Below are positions 29,545 to 38,290 of a DNA stretch of 64,000 bases, one piece after another (position 1 is the first letter of the stretch; every line of letters begins with the position of its first letter). The notes below the pieces were generated by a model that was not told where the DNA came from, searched no databases, and saw nothing but the letters and a program-made list of their open reading frames with translations. Source of the stretch: Bizionia saleffrena (lineage in GTDB: Bacteria; Bacteroidota; Bacteroidia; Flavobacteriales; Flavobacteriaceae); the NCBI RefSeq assembly GCF_008086175.1, contig NZ_VSKM01000015.1, positions 1 to 64,000 of the forward strand. The letters are read 5' to 3'. A program made the position numbers and the translations under genes.

Positions 29545-30135
29545 TTAGAGGTAAACTTTCCGGTCTAGTATGGATAATTTGTTAGACTTTTCTAATTTTT
29601 TTATAGCTCTAATTACAGTTTCGACACGCAGCCCAGTTAATTCCGAAATTTGTTGTCGTGTCAGTTTTACTTCGTAGCGTGTGTTTTGTTGCTTGTCGGC
29701 AGTTTTAAAATGATTTAATAACGTTAAAATGCGGTGTTCTGGCGGGTATATAGAAACCTCTTTCATTATTTTTGCCTTATAAATCATACGGCGGCAAATA
29801 AGCTGAGTGAGATTTAAATGTTCTTCCGGATGTGCTTTAAGCAGCGTTAAAAAAGCGTCTTTTGGAAGAATATAGATGTAGCTATCCGACGTGGTTTCAG
29901 CCGAAGCTGGATATTTAAAGTTTCCAAATAGTGGCGGTTCAGCAAAAGAATTATTATCTTCAAAGAACCCTTGTACAAATTCCTTTCCATCTTCCGTAAG
30001 GTTAAACATTTTTATGTTCCCAGTTAGGATTTGATAATAGTAGAGCGGTTCTTGTTTTTCATTAAACAATACCGTGTTTTTAGGGAAAAATTTAAGTTGT
30101 GTATTATACTGTTCTAAAAGAGCTGTAGCGATCAT
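29545..30135 (-). CDS. Crp/Fnr-family transcriptional regulator
   Basis: 196 residues from the ATG at 30135. An in-frame TTG at 30165 would overlap the likely -7 box and is rejected. The N-terminal cyclic-nucleotide-binding-type domain has LTGNIKMFNLTEDGKEFVQG and FAEPPLFG. The long helix then leads to a C-terminal winged HTH with LTRQQISELTGLRVETVIRA then IKKLEKSNKL. No cysteine cluster for an FeS centre is visible, so it is not an Fnr-type oxygen sensor in the classical sense. It is divergent from a small membrane protein and a truncated haemoglobin, suggesting control of a nitric-oxide or low-oxygen response. Confidence 0.9.
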   Translation of the reverse strand: MIATALLEQYNTQLKFFPKNTVLFNEKQEPLYYYQILTGNIKMFNLTEDGKEFVQGFFEDNNSFAEPPLFGNFKYPASAETTSDSYIYILPKDAFLTLLKAHPEEHLNLTQLICRRMIYKAKIMKEVSIYPPEHRILTLLNHFKTADKQQNTRYEVKLTRQQISELTGLRVETVIRAIKKLEKSNKLSILDRKVYL

Positions 30136-30139
30136 AGAC

Positions 30140-30157
30140 TTATGATTTGAGTCATAA
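30140..30157. promoter_or_regulatory. Crp/Fnr-type dyad operator
   Basis: TTATGA-tttgag-TCATAA is a perfect 6-base inverted repeat with a 6-base spacer, the geometry of Crp/Fnr-family operators. It lies 4-22 bases upstream of the regulator ATG and just downstream of a minus-strand TATCTTTG (-7 type) box at 30163-30170. Binding there would block the regulator's own promoter. It is 55 bases from the start of the divergent gene. Confidence 0.6.
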
Positions 30158-30211
30158 AATATCAAAGATAGGTTATCGAGCTTTGTAACATAATATTAAT
30201 AAATACTTATT

Positions 30212-30493
30212 ATGAAATTATATACTAATTTATTCACCGATTTTAAAAATTTATATATGGCTTATTTGCCATTGTCTATAATATTACAAAGCTGTATAGG
30301 CTCGATAGCCGCAATGTTAATTTTAAGAACAAGTACTCCAGAGTATTTTCCGTTTACTCAGTTAACAGCTTGTGTAATAATAACAATGCTCTATAATGCA
30401 GCTATTTTAGCCCAATTGAATTTGAAACTCATTTTTAATACCCTACTTTTATCGCTTGTTATAAACATATTATTAATTGTTATAAATCTATAA
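30212..30493 (+). CDS. Small three-helix membrane protein of unknown function
   Basis: 93 residues with hydrophobic segments at about 17-38, 48-66 and 72-92. The sequence AYLPLSIILQSCIGSIAAML then TPEYFPFTQLTACVIITML shows a conserved-looking cysteine in each of the first two helices. I do not recognise a named family. It is divergent from the Crp/Fnr regulator and 11 bases ahead of the truncated haemoglobin gene, so it is probably cotranscribed with the globin and under the same regulator. Its role may be linked to NO or oxygen handling in the membrane. Confidence 0.75.
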   Translation: MKLYTNLFTDFKNLYMAYLPLSIILQSCIGSIAAMLILRTSTPEYFPFTQLTACVIITMLYNAAILAQLNLKLIFNTLLLSLVINILLIVINL

Positions 30494-30503
30494 AATACGA
30501 ACT

Positions 30504-30914
30504 ATGACGTCACACAAAAAAGAGATTGAAACCCGAGAGGATGTGTTTTTATTAGTCGATGCGTTTTACGATAAAGTAAGAGTAGAACCTACTTTAGGCC
30601 CTATCTTTAATGGTGCAATTAATGATTGGCCAAAACACCTTGAGCATTTAACCACGTTTTGGGAAACGAGCCTTTTGTTTAATAAGGCTTTAGAGAATAA
30701 ATATAAGGGAAATCCTATAGAAGCACATATAAAAGTAGATGCCCAAATGGATAATAGTATAAGCGAATTGCATTTTGGACTTTGGCTTAATTTATGGGTG
30801 GAAACTTTAGATGAACATTTTGAGGGCGACATTGCTGCAATGGCTAAACGCCGTGCGCGAAAAATGGCATCTTTTTTATATCTAAATATATTTGAAGCGC
30901 GACAACATCATTAA
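30504..30914 (+). CDS. Group III truncated haemoglobin
   Basis: 136 residues, a 2-over-2 globin. Features of group III are LVDAFYDKVRVEPTLGPIFN (B/C/E region with B10-type Tyr), then WPKHLEHLTTFWETSLLF with the distal E-helix and conserved Trp, and the F-helix FGLWLNLWVETLDEHF, where the proximal histidine is HFGL (residue about 93). Group III globins bind O2 and NO with high affinity, and an NO-detoxifying or redox role is assumed. It is second in a unit with a small membrane protein beside a Crp/Fnr regulator. Confidence 0.92.
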   Translation: MTSHKKEIETREDVFLLVDAFYDKVRVEPTLGPIFNGAINDWPKHLEHLTTFWETSLLFNKALENKYKGNPIEAHIKVDAQMDNSISELHFGLWLNLWVETLDEHFEGDIAAMAKRRARKMASFLYLNIFEARQHH

Positions 30915-31004
30915 GAAAATTTAACATAAGTTTACTCATTACTAAGCCAAAAAATACAAACAAAAATAAGTATCTTTGCACGAGCTAAATAAAGGCTTAT
31001 TATT

Positions 31005-34000
31005 ATGCAAAATAAATTCGCAAAAATTCTATTTTCTACTCGTCTTACGGCCACTTTATTTATAGTTTTTGCCCTCTCAATGGGGATAGGAACTTTTTTA
31101 GATGCCGGTCAAGAAACGTCTCCAACGCCGTATTCAAGAACTCTAATATATAATACCTGGTGGTTTGAAGCTATTATGGTGTTTTTTGTTATTAATTTTA
31201 TCGGTAATATGTTTAAGTACCGCTTATTCCGTTGGAAAAAGTGGGCGACACTAACATTGCATTTGTCATTCATTTTGATTCTATTCGGCTCTTTTATTAC
31301 ACGGTATATTGGATATGAAGGGATGATGCCTATTAGAGAAGGGGCGACCGAAAATACTATGTTGTCTCAAAAAACCTACATTTCGGGGTTTATAAATGGA
31401 GACTACGAAATTAATGGTGTGGCACAACGTTTACCTTTTGAAAAGAATGTAGACTTCTCGCCACGTTTAGAAAATGATTTTAACTTAGAAACAAAATACG
31501 ACGGACAAGAAGTCGCCATTTCTCTTGAGAAATATGTTGGTGGAGCCGAGTTAGATATTATTCCAGATCCATCTGGCGAAGAATACTTGAAGTTAGTGGA
31601 AGCGGGAAACGGCGATCCACATAACCACTTTATTAAAGTGGGAACGATCGAGAATGTGCATAATTTACTGATCGCTTTAAATAAACCAACAGAGGGCGCT
31701 GTTAACTTAACCTATAAAAACGGTGAGATAACGATAGAGTCTCCATTTGAAGGGGAATATCTTCAAATGGCAACAATGAACACGGGGAAACTAGTTAAAG
31801 ATAGCATCCAGCCGTTAATGTTACGTTCGCGTTATATTATTGGGGATATGCAAATGGTATTTCCAAAGCCTGTTATTAAAGGTGTTTTTGATATTGCAGA
31901 GCGTTCTAAATTATTAAAATCACCATCAGAAAACGGTGTTGTTTTAAATATAGCGTCTAACGGTGAGACTAAGCGCGTAAATATTTTGGGCGGTAGCGGT
32001 ACAAATAATGGCTATACTAATGTTGAGGTTGGCGGTTTAGATATCGATATTAAATACGGGGCTAAAGTTATAGAGTTGCCGTTTAGTATTAAATTAAACG
32101 ATTTTATTGCCGAACGTTACCCTGGTACAGAGAATAGTTACTCGTCTTTTGCGAGTCAAGTGACTGTTATCGATGAGCAAGAAGGAGATTTTGATTATAA
32201 AATTTTTATGAATCACGTTTTAGATCACCGCAGTTATCGTTTCTTCCAAGCGCAATTCGACCCTGATGAAAAAGGAACCATTCTATCTGTTAATCACGAT
32301 TATTGGGGAACCTGGTTTACCTATTTAGGGTATTTCCTATTATACTTTGGATTAATGGCTATTTTATTTGACAAAAACACCCGTTTTAAAGATTTGGAAC
32401 GTGGTTTAAATAAGATTAAAAAGAAAAAAGCAGAAAGCCTAACCGTTTTACTTTTATTAGTGTCGCTTTCTGGGTTCGCTCAAGAAGAGCAGAAGCATTC
32501 TAACAACGAGCAACATCAGCATACCACCGAAGCGCAAAATGGTGCTAATAAAGAGCGCGTCGTTGAGGGAGAGCTTAATACACAAGACGAACACATAAAA
32601 GTTAAGGCTACCAAAACACAAATAGATTCTGTCTTGCACGCTAATATAGTGCCTAAAGCACACGCAGAGTTATTTGGACATATGGTCATTCAAGATTTAG
32701 GAGGTAGAATGATGCCGCTTAATACCTATGCTTCAGAGCTCCTTAGAAAAATTAGTAAAAGCGATACCTACGAAGGTTTCGATGCCAATCAAGTCTTTTT
32801 ATCTATTCAAGAAAGTCCGATGATTTGGTATAACGTACCCATTATATATCTTAAGGCGAAGAAAGACGATTCTATTCGTAAAATTATAGGGGTGGATAAA
32901 GATCAGAAATATGTAACTTTATTAGACTTTTTTACAGACGATTTTGAGTACAAACTAAAGCCTTACTTAGAATCAGCATCAAACACTCAGGTAAAGACGG
33001 GATATCAAAAAGAATTTTTAGAAACGAATCAAAAGGTAAATCTTTTATCGAATGCTATTGAAGGACGGGCGTTAAAAATATTTCCTGTTCCAGACGACGC
33101 AAACAATAAATGGATTTCTCCTATGGAATTTAGAACGGAGGGTTACAGAGAGAAAATTGCCGATTCAACCTACGCCAGTTTTATAGACTCTGGTTTTAAT
33201 TGGTATTTATATACAGTTAATGAAGCTAAAAAGAAAGGCGATTTTAAAGCGGCCGATAAATTTTTGGAAACCTTTAAAAAGACACAACATAATATTGGTG
33301 GAGCAGTAATGCTTAACGACGATAAAGTGCACGCCGAAATTATGTACAACAAGTACGATGTGTTTAAAAAGCTATTTAGCTGGTATATGTACGCGGGAAC
33401 GTTATTGTTTGTTGTTTTAATTATTCAAATTTTTAAGACGAGAAGTAAAGCGATTAATATCTCGGTTCAGGTTTTTAAATGGATTATTGTAGGGTTATTT
33501 GTACTACATACCGCTGGTTTAGTTGCCCGTTGGTACATTTCTGGTCACGCACCTTGGAGTGATGCTTACGAATCTATGATTTATGTGGCTTGGGCGACAA
33601 TGTTCTTTGGTTTAGCTTTTGGTAGAAAAAGTGACCTAACTATGGCATCAACAGCCTTTGTAACTGCAATGATTTTAATGATTGCACATTGGAACTGGAT
33701 GGATCCAGCAATTGCAAACCTTCAGCCTGTTTTAGACAGTTATTGGTTAATGATTCACGTATCGATTATTGTGGCAAGTTACGGGCCATTTACATTGGCA
33801 ATGATTTTAGGTATCGTCGTTTTATTATTAATGATACTTACTAACGAAAAGAACAAAGCTAAAATGCTTTTTAATATCAAAGAGCTTACTATTATTAATG
33901 AAATGGCATTAACCGTAGGTTTAGTAATGTTAACTATTGGTAACTTCCTTGGTGGACAATGGGCAAATGAGAGTTGGGGGCGCTATTGGGGCTGGGATCC

Positions 34001-34286
34001 AAAAGAAACGTGGGCCTTAATTAGTATTATGATATACGCTTTTGTTATACATATGCGTTTAGTACCTGGTTTACGCGGAAGGTGGGTTTTTAACCTGATG
34101 TCTATAGTTGCCTTTTCAAGTATTTTAATGACGTATTTTGGAGTGAACTTTTACCTAGCAGGACTACACTCGTATGCCAGTGGAGATCAAATTGTGAGTC
34201 TTAAATTTATTGGTATTGCAGTCGTTATTGTTGCTATACTTGGTTTCTTTTCGTACTTAAAATATAAAAAGTTTTATAAAAAATAA
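31005..34286 (+). CDS. ccsBA: Fused ResB-CcsA cytochrome c assembly protein
   Basis: 1093 residues, a fused system II cytochrome c synthase that carries haem across the inner membrane and attaches it to apocytochromes. The N-terminal ResB/CcsB part (about 1-450) has helices with a signature ATLFIVFALSMGIGTFLDAG and NTWWFEAIMVFFVINFI. A long periplasmic region follows. From about residue 790 the CcsA part carries several helices, HAPWSDAYESMIYVAW, and the haem-handling WWD motif WGRYWGWDPKETWALIS near 995. The final helix ends in basic LKYKKFYKK. A TATCTTTG box lies about 30 bases upstream. This fusion is normal in Bacteroidota. Confidence 0.94.
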   Translation: MQNKFAKILFSTRLTATLFIVFALSMGIGTFLDAGQETSPTPYSRTLIYNTWWFEAIMVFFVINFIGNMFKYRLFRWKKWATLTLHLSFILILFGSFITRYIGYEGMMPIREGATENTMLSQKTYISGFINGDYEINGVAQRLPFEKNVDFSPRLENDFNLETKYDGQEVAISLEKYVGGAELDIIPDPSGEEYLKLVEAGNGDPHNHFIKVGTIENVHNLLIALNKPTEGAVNLTYKNGEITIESPFEGEYLQMATMNTGKLVKDSIQPLMLRSRYIIGDMQMVFPKPVIKGVFDIAERSKLLKSPSENGVVLNIASNGETKRVNILGGSGTNNGYTNVEVGGLDIDIKYGAKVIELPFSIKLNDFIAERYPGTENSYSSFASQVTVIDEQEGDFDYKIFMNHVLDHRSYRFFQAQFDPDEKGTILSVNHDYWGTWFTYLGYFLLYFGLMAILFDKNTRFKDLERGLNKIKKKKAESLTVLLLLVSLSGFAQEEQKHSNNEQHQHTTEAQNGANKERVVEGELNTQDEHIKVKATKTQIDSVLHANIVPKAHAELFGHMVIQDLGGRMMPLNTYASELLRKISKSDTYEGFDANQVFLSIQESPMIWYNVPIIYLKAKKDDSIRKIIGVDKDQKYVTLLDFFTDDFEYKLKPYLESASNTQVKTGYQKEFLETNQKVNLLSNAIEGRALKIFPVPDDANNKWISPMEFRTEGYREKIADSTYASFIDSGFNWYLYTVNEAKKKGDFKAADKFLETFKKTQHNIGGAVMLNDDKVHAEIMYNKYDVFKKLFSWYMYAGTLLFVVLIIQIFKTRSKAINISVQVFKWIIVGLFVLHTAGLVARWYISGHAPWSDAYESMIYVAWATMFFGLAFGRKSDLTMASTAFVTAMILMIAHWNWMDPAIANLQPVLDSYWLMIHVSIIVASYGPFTLAMILGIVVLLLMILTNEKNKAKMLFNIKELTIINEMALTVGLVMLTIGNFLGGQWANESWGRYWGWDPKETWALISIMIYAFVIHMRLVPGLRGRWVFNLMSIVAFSSILMTYFGVNFYLAGLHSYASGDQIVSLKFIGIAVVIVAILGFFSYLKYKKFYKK

Positions 34287-34292
34287 TCTGTA

Positions 34293-34751
34293 ATGGGGTT
34301 TTTTAAAGAATTTAAAGAGTTTGCCGTAAAAGGTAATATGATGGATATGGCCATTGGTATTATCATTGGTGCATCCTTTAATAAAGTGATTGATGTTCTT
34401 GTAAAGAAGGTGTTAATGCCACCATTGTCGTTGTTAAGCGACGGTATTAATCTTCAAAATAAACGATTAATACTTCGTGATAGCAAATTAGACCAAGCGG
34501 GTTCGGTGATAGCTGAAGAAGTGGCTATTCAATACGGCGCTTTTGCCGAGGCTTCAATCGATTTTTTTATCGTCGGGATAACTATATTCATTGTGGTAAA
34601 AGGAATGAACAGATTAAGAGATCGCTCTCAAGACCCGAAAGATAAAACGGTGAAAACTCCTAAAGATATTCAGTTGTTAACCGATTTAAATGCGCTTATG
34701 CAAGAACAGAATGCCTTATTACGAAAACAAAAAGAAAAGTTTAAAGACTAA
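34293..34751 (+). CDS. mscL: Large-conductance mechanosensitive channel MscL
   Basis: 152 residues. MscL opens under membrane tension to release solutes on osmotic downshock. The N-terminal amphipathic helix and TM1 are diagnostic: FFKEFKEFAVKGNMMDMAIG then IIIGASFNKVIDVLVKKVLM. TM2 is FFIVGITIFIVVKGMNRL, with charged R after it. The C-terminal helix is Gln/Lys rich and ends KQKEKFKD. The periplasmic loop has an LILRDSKLDQAGSVIAEE-type segment between the helices. It starts six bases after ccsBA, with a terminator at 34858-34901 closing the unit. Confidence 0.95.
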   Translation: MGFFKEFKEFAVKGNMMDMAIGIIIGASFNKVIDVLVKKVLMPPLSLLSDGINLQNKRLILRDSKLDQAGSVIAEEVAIQYGAFAEASIDFFIVGITIFIVVKGMNRLRDRSQDPKDKTVKTPKDIQLLTDLNALMQEQNALLRKQKEKFKD

Positions 34752-34857
34752 TAAGGTCGTAATTATAGGATGTGATTATATAAGAAGATAAGTAGCCGTT
34801 AACACAGCTCTATAAAGTATTTTAATTTGGTTAAATTCAACTTAAAAAAGCAGACAT

Positions 34858-34901
34858 TAAAAAAGCAGTACTCTTTTAACTCAAAAGGGTACTGCTTTTT
34901 T
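34858..34901 (+). terminator. Rho-independent terminator after mscL
   Basis: AAAAAAGCAGTAC and GTACTGCTTTTTTT arms, extended by CTTTT/AAAAG, form a long hairpin with a 7-base T-run on the plus strand. A-runs on the other side could also serve the convergent gene that ends at 34923. Confidence 0.85.
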
Positions 34902-34922
34902 TAGTAGTAAATTGTAATGTTA

Positions 34923-35294
34923 CTACAGTTTAATTAATGTTTTATTCAAATTTAAATCGTCCAGCATATCGTGGGTAAATTTGTAATGACCACGCTTGGT
35001 AATGATTCTAAATCTATGATCGTTCATTCGTGTGAGTACGTCTAAGAAGCGCCATTTTGTTTTTAATAACCGTGGTTCTTGACTTTTTACGCTAATTTCG
35101 AAATAATATTTTCTGGTACGTCGTGTGGCCGTAATATCTGGAGTAATGGTAATATCACTTCCTTGTTTTCTGTAGGATTTTGGACTGTCGTAGCCTTTAA
35201 CGTCCGATTTAATATTTTCAAATCCTAAGTTTTCTAAATAGTTAATCGATTCCAATAGGAATGCTTCGTTTTCTTTTTTCTCTGAGTGTACCAT
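34923..35294 (-). CDS. Conserved-looking protein of unknown function
   Basis: 123 residues, no signal peptide or membrane helix, mixed alpha/beta and basic overall. The middle reads DITITPDITATRRTRKYYFE followed by ISVKSQEPRL, which faintly recalls the PD-(D/E)xK nuclease strand pattern, but the spacing of the acidic and lysine residues does not match the motif. I do not assign a function. It is on the minus strand after DUF3307 with an 80-base gap, and converges on the mscL terminator. Confidence 0.6.
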   Translation of the reverse strand: MVHSEKKENEAFLLESINYLENLGFENIKSDVKGYDSPKSYRKQGSDITITPDITATRRTRKYYFEISVKSQEPRLLKTKWRFLDVLTRMNDHRFRIITKRGHYKFTHDMLDDLNLNKTLIKL

Positions 35295-35377
35295 ACCCTC
35301 AATTTAGAGAAATAAACCTTAGTTAACCGTTAAGAGCTTGTTAAACCATTGTTTTTTAACAGTTTTTATACGGTATT

Positions 35378-36103
35378 CTAAATAACGTTACTAACAAATA
35401 CAAACCCTAATCCTGCTAAAATTGCAAAACCAAAACTCATTAAGGTGCCTATTAAAACATATTCGGTGAGTTTTCTGTCTTTCGCCTTGCTTAAATCTCC
35501 AAATCTAAAAATAGATTTTGCTGCCATTAAAAAACCGACACCTTCCCAATGGCCGGTAATAATAAAGACGAAAACAAATAAACGCTCCAAAACACCGATA
35601 TATACGCCAGCCTGTTCTAGCGATTCGGTATTTTGGCCTTCGGTAGATTCTAAATCCCATTTAGAAATAACCACTTTCATACATACCGAAGCGACAACGG
35701 TAGTAATCAATAAAAAGGTGATAAAAACAATAAGATAGGGCGTAATTAATGCTTCAATAGAAAAATCAGATCGGTAATAAATTGCGGTGACGACGCCCAA
35801 AACAAGAAGATGTGCGATTTGGTCTACCACAAATAAAACACGGGTATTCCTCTTTGTATTAAAATGTAGTTTAATAAGATCTATAACGTAATGCGTTGGA
35901 ATAACAAGAAGAAATGTAAGCCAATACGTTTTAAAATCGGCTTGTAAAACCACTGTTAAGGCCAGAAAATGAACCCCAATATGGTAATATAAATATTTCG
36001 ATTTGTATTTCTTCTTTAATTTATGTTTTACCCATTTTGTAGGTTGAAAAACAAAATCTCCAATACAGTGCGCTAGTAAAAGTTTTATAAAAAAGAATAC
36101 CAT
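35378..36103 (-). CDS. DUF3307 membrane protein
   Basis: 241 residues with about six hydrophobic helices. The opening FIKLLLAHCIGDFVFQPTKW then VKHKLKKKYKSKYLYYHIGV matches DUF3307, where the conserved His and Asp of AHxxGDF and the HxxxH-type later histidines may bind metal (PTHYVIDLIKLHFN near residue 87). It ends near AILAGLGFVFVSNVI. DUF3307 has no established activity. It starts six bases after the SatD-like gene, a pair commonly seen in Bacteroidota, so the two probably act together. Confidence 0.88.
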   Translation of the reverse strand: MVFFFIKLLLAHCIGDFVFQPTKWVKHKLKKKYKSKYLYYHIGVHFLALTVVLQADFKTYWLTFLLVIPTHYVIDLIKLHFNTKRNTRVLFVVDQIAHLLVLGVVTAIYYRSDFSIEALITPYLIVFITFLLITTVVASVCMKVVISKWDLESTEGQNTESLEQAGVYIGVLERLFVFVFIITGHWEGVGFLMAAKSIFRFGDLSKAKDRKLTEYVLIGTLMSFGFAILAGLGFVFVSNVI

Positions 36104-36109
36104 AATCGG

Positions 36110-36700
36110 TTAAAATTGAGCGTTGTAAAATTGAAGCATTTTAGATATTTCGTCGTAACCAGTCCGTTTTAATCCTGCGCTAATATTACTTTGTTTGCGA
36201 TTTAATACTTTAGCAATTTCAACTTGGTTATAATTGGAATGCTCTAAAGTCGTTTTAAATAATAGAGCGGCTTTTGGCGTCCAGTAATCCATAGTAAGCA
36301 AAGCTAGATCTAGCATTATGTTTATAGGGTTGTTAAACGTGGCGTCTTCGGTTTTAATGGCTAATGTCGATTTTTTTAAACCCTCAAAACAGTCTCCCGA
36401 ATTCACAAAGGCACTACCGTTAGATTCGGTAATCGATTCTGCATCATACGTTTTTTCGCCAACGCCAATTGCTAATCTTACATCAATCGATTTAAACTGC
36501 TTGATGGTTGCCTTTAATAATAAAGCTGTTTTTAAGGCCGTTTTTGGAAGGATTTCCAATTGAAAACTATCGCCGCGGTAAATTTCCCATTGTTTAGGAG
36601 AAGCACCGTATTTGTTAAGTTCAGATTTTAATGCGGTTAACCACAGATTCGGGTCTCCACTTCTAGAGCTTATAATATCGCCAGTTATAATGCCTGTCAT
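36110..36700 (-). CDS. SatD-family protein with C-terminal HTH
   Basis: 196 residues from the ATG at 36700; a second in-frame ATG at 36730 is less likely because family members begin with the MTGIITGDIISS stretch. The core reads WEIYRGDSFQLEI and VRLAIGVGEK, resembling the nucleotidyl-cyclase-like fold, and SGDCFEGLKKS follows. The C-terminus is a helix-turn-helix, NYNQVEIAKVLNRKQSNISA then GLKRTGYDEI. SatD is a stress- or phage-linked accessory name with no known biochemical function. Because it has an HTH and precedes a DUF3307 membrane protein, it may control or partner it. Confidence 0.82.
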   Translation of the reverse strand: MTGIITGDIISSRSGDPNLWLTALKSELNKYGASPKQWEIYRGDSFQLEILPKTALKTALLLKATIKQFKSIDVRLAIGVGEKTYDAESITESNGSAFVNSGDCFEGLKKSTLAIKTEDATFNNPINIMLDLALLTMDYWTPKAALLFKTTLEHSNYNQVEIAKVLNRKQSNISAGLKRTGYDEISKMLQFYNAQF

Positions 36701-36730
36701 TATCAATAGATTATACGTAAATGTATTCAT

Positions 36731-37115
36731 TTTTTATAATAAAACCTAAAATATATGCTTAAATGTATATATTTATAATTATATACCAAAAACCATATAT
36801 TTAATTTAATATGGTGTATCGTATACAATTCTAACATTGCCAACTAGTGTGTTCAATCCAAATAATTTGTTGGAGAGTTAACTAAGGTGCCGCAGTTGGG
36901 CAATCAATAGTTTAAGAAAAAACAGTCTAGAACCAAAGAACCAAGACTATGAGATCGGTTTAGTCTGCTATTCGGTATCTTGCTTCTTTTAGTGCAGCGG
37001 TCTTGAGTCTGATACCTCGATGGTTCTGCCTTTAAGTCGTTTATTGGTAGATCGTGTATTTAAAATACTTCGACTTTAGAAACTAATTCGATTATCAATT
37101 TTTTATCTTTACAAA
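36731..37115. other. Intergenic region with paired-stem potential
   Basis: About 385 bases with no open frame of note. A stretch at 36937-37027 can form a three-way junction: outer 7-base AGAACCA/TGGTTCT, then AGACTA/TAGTCT, then GGTATC/GATACC. A TATCTTTA box at 37103-37110 is probably the -7 element of the next gene, with a leader of only a few bases, so the stems lie upstream of that promoter rather than in a leader. Confidence 0.4.
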
Positions 37116-38267
37116 ATGAGTAAAAAACACTTAGGGGTCAATACTATTTGTGCCCATATCGGAGAAATTAAAGACGAACAGTTTAAAGGAGCAGTGTCTC
37201 CTATTTATATGTCTACATCGTATGCTTTTGAGGACGTCGCGGTTAAACGTTATCCGCGTTATTTCAACACGCCAAATCAGGAGTTTGTATCCAAAAAAAT
37301 AGCCGCTTTAGAACACGCGGAAACCGGAATGATTTTCGGTTCGGGTATGGCAGCCATTAGCACAGTGTTTCTAGCTTTCTTAAAAGCGGGCGATCATATT
37401 GTGGTGCAAAACACATTGTATGGTGGTACGAGCAATTTTATTCGCGAAGAGTTTCCTAAATATGGAATTGAGTTTACGTTTACTAAGGGCTATGCTGTTT
37501 CAGACTTTGAAGCTGCAATACAAAGTAATACGAAGCTAATTCATATTGAAACACCTTCAAATCCATTAATGACGGTTACCGATATTAAAGCTGTTGCACA
37601 ATTAGCGCAATCTAAAAGCATTAAAACAACCATCGATAATACATTTGCTAGTCCTATAAATCAAATACCAATAGATTTGGGTATTGATATTGTAATCCAT
37701 TCGGCAACAAAATATTTAGGCGGACACAGTGATATATTAGCAGGAGCTGTAGCTTGTACAGAAAAAGACAGGGAAACTATTTGGAATGTTGCCAAAAATC
37801 TTGGTGGTAGTTTAAGTGATTTTATGGTGTGGATGTTAGAGCGTAGTTTAAAAACCTTAAAACTTCGTGTAAAAAAGCAAAATAAGAATGCCCTAAAAAT
37901 GGCTCGTTTCTTAAGTGCTCATAACGCCGTAAAAAAAGTCTATTACCCAGGATTGAGAACACATCCACAATACGATTTAGCAAAAGCACAAATGAAAGGT
38001 TTTGGAGGGATGCTCTCTTTTGAGCTTCATGATAATTACGACGCTTCAAAATTTCAAAAAGCATTACAATTAATAAAGCCGTCTATGAGTTTGGCGGGTG
38101 TAGAAAGCACGATGTTATCACCTTATTTAACCTCTCACGCTTTATTAACACAAGAACAACGCGATGCTTTGGGTATAAGTAACGGATTGATACGTTTCTC
38201 GGTAGGTATAGAATCTGTAAAAGATTTAAAAGCAGATATCGAGCAAGCCCTAAGCGCATTGCACTAA
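37116..38267 (+). CDS. Trans-sulfuration PLP enzyme (cystathionine gamma-synthase/lyase family)
   Basis: 383 residues, Cys/Met metabolism PLP family. The opening GVNTICAHIGEIKDEQFKGA then VSPIYMSTSY is typical. LYGGTSNF near residue 106 is the active-site tyrosine loop. IETPSNPLMTVTDI follows, and the PLP lysine is in SATKYLGGHSDILAGAV (residue about 200). The late segment SLAGVESTMLSPYLTSH and ending RFSVGIESVKDL complete the pattern. Cystathionine gamma-synthase, cystathionine lyases and methionine gamma-lyase share these motifs, so the exact activity is not settled. It is single, ahead of rlmF by about 23 bases. Confidence 0.9.
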   Translation: MSKKHLGVNTICAHIGEIKDEQFKGAVSPIYMSTSYAFEDVAVKRYPRYFNTPNQEFVSKKIAALEHAETGMIFGSGMAAISTVFLAFLKAGDHIVVQNTLYGGTSNFIREEFPKYGIEFTFTKGYAVSDFEAAIQSNTKLIHIETPSNPLMTVTDIKAVAQLAQSKSIKTTIDNTFASPINQIPIDLGIDIVIHSATKYLGGHSDILAGAVACTEKDRETIWNVAKNLGGSLSDFMVWMLERSLKTLKLRVKKQNKNALKMARFLSAHNAVKKVYYPGLRTHPQYDLAKAQMKGFGGMLSFELHDNYDASKFQKALQLIKPSMSLAGVESTMLSPYLTSHALLTQEQRDALGISNGLIRFSVGIESVKDLKADIEQALSALH

Positions 38268-38290
38268 TTTTAAACAATACACAGACTATT

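Noticed and set aside
36731-37115. SAM riboswitch ahead of the trans-sulfuration gene
   Set aside because: No SAM-I, SAM-II or SAM/SAH core is visible, and the likely promoter lies downstream of the stems.
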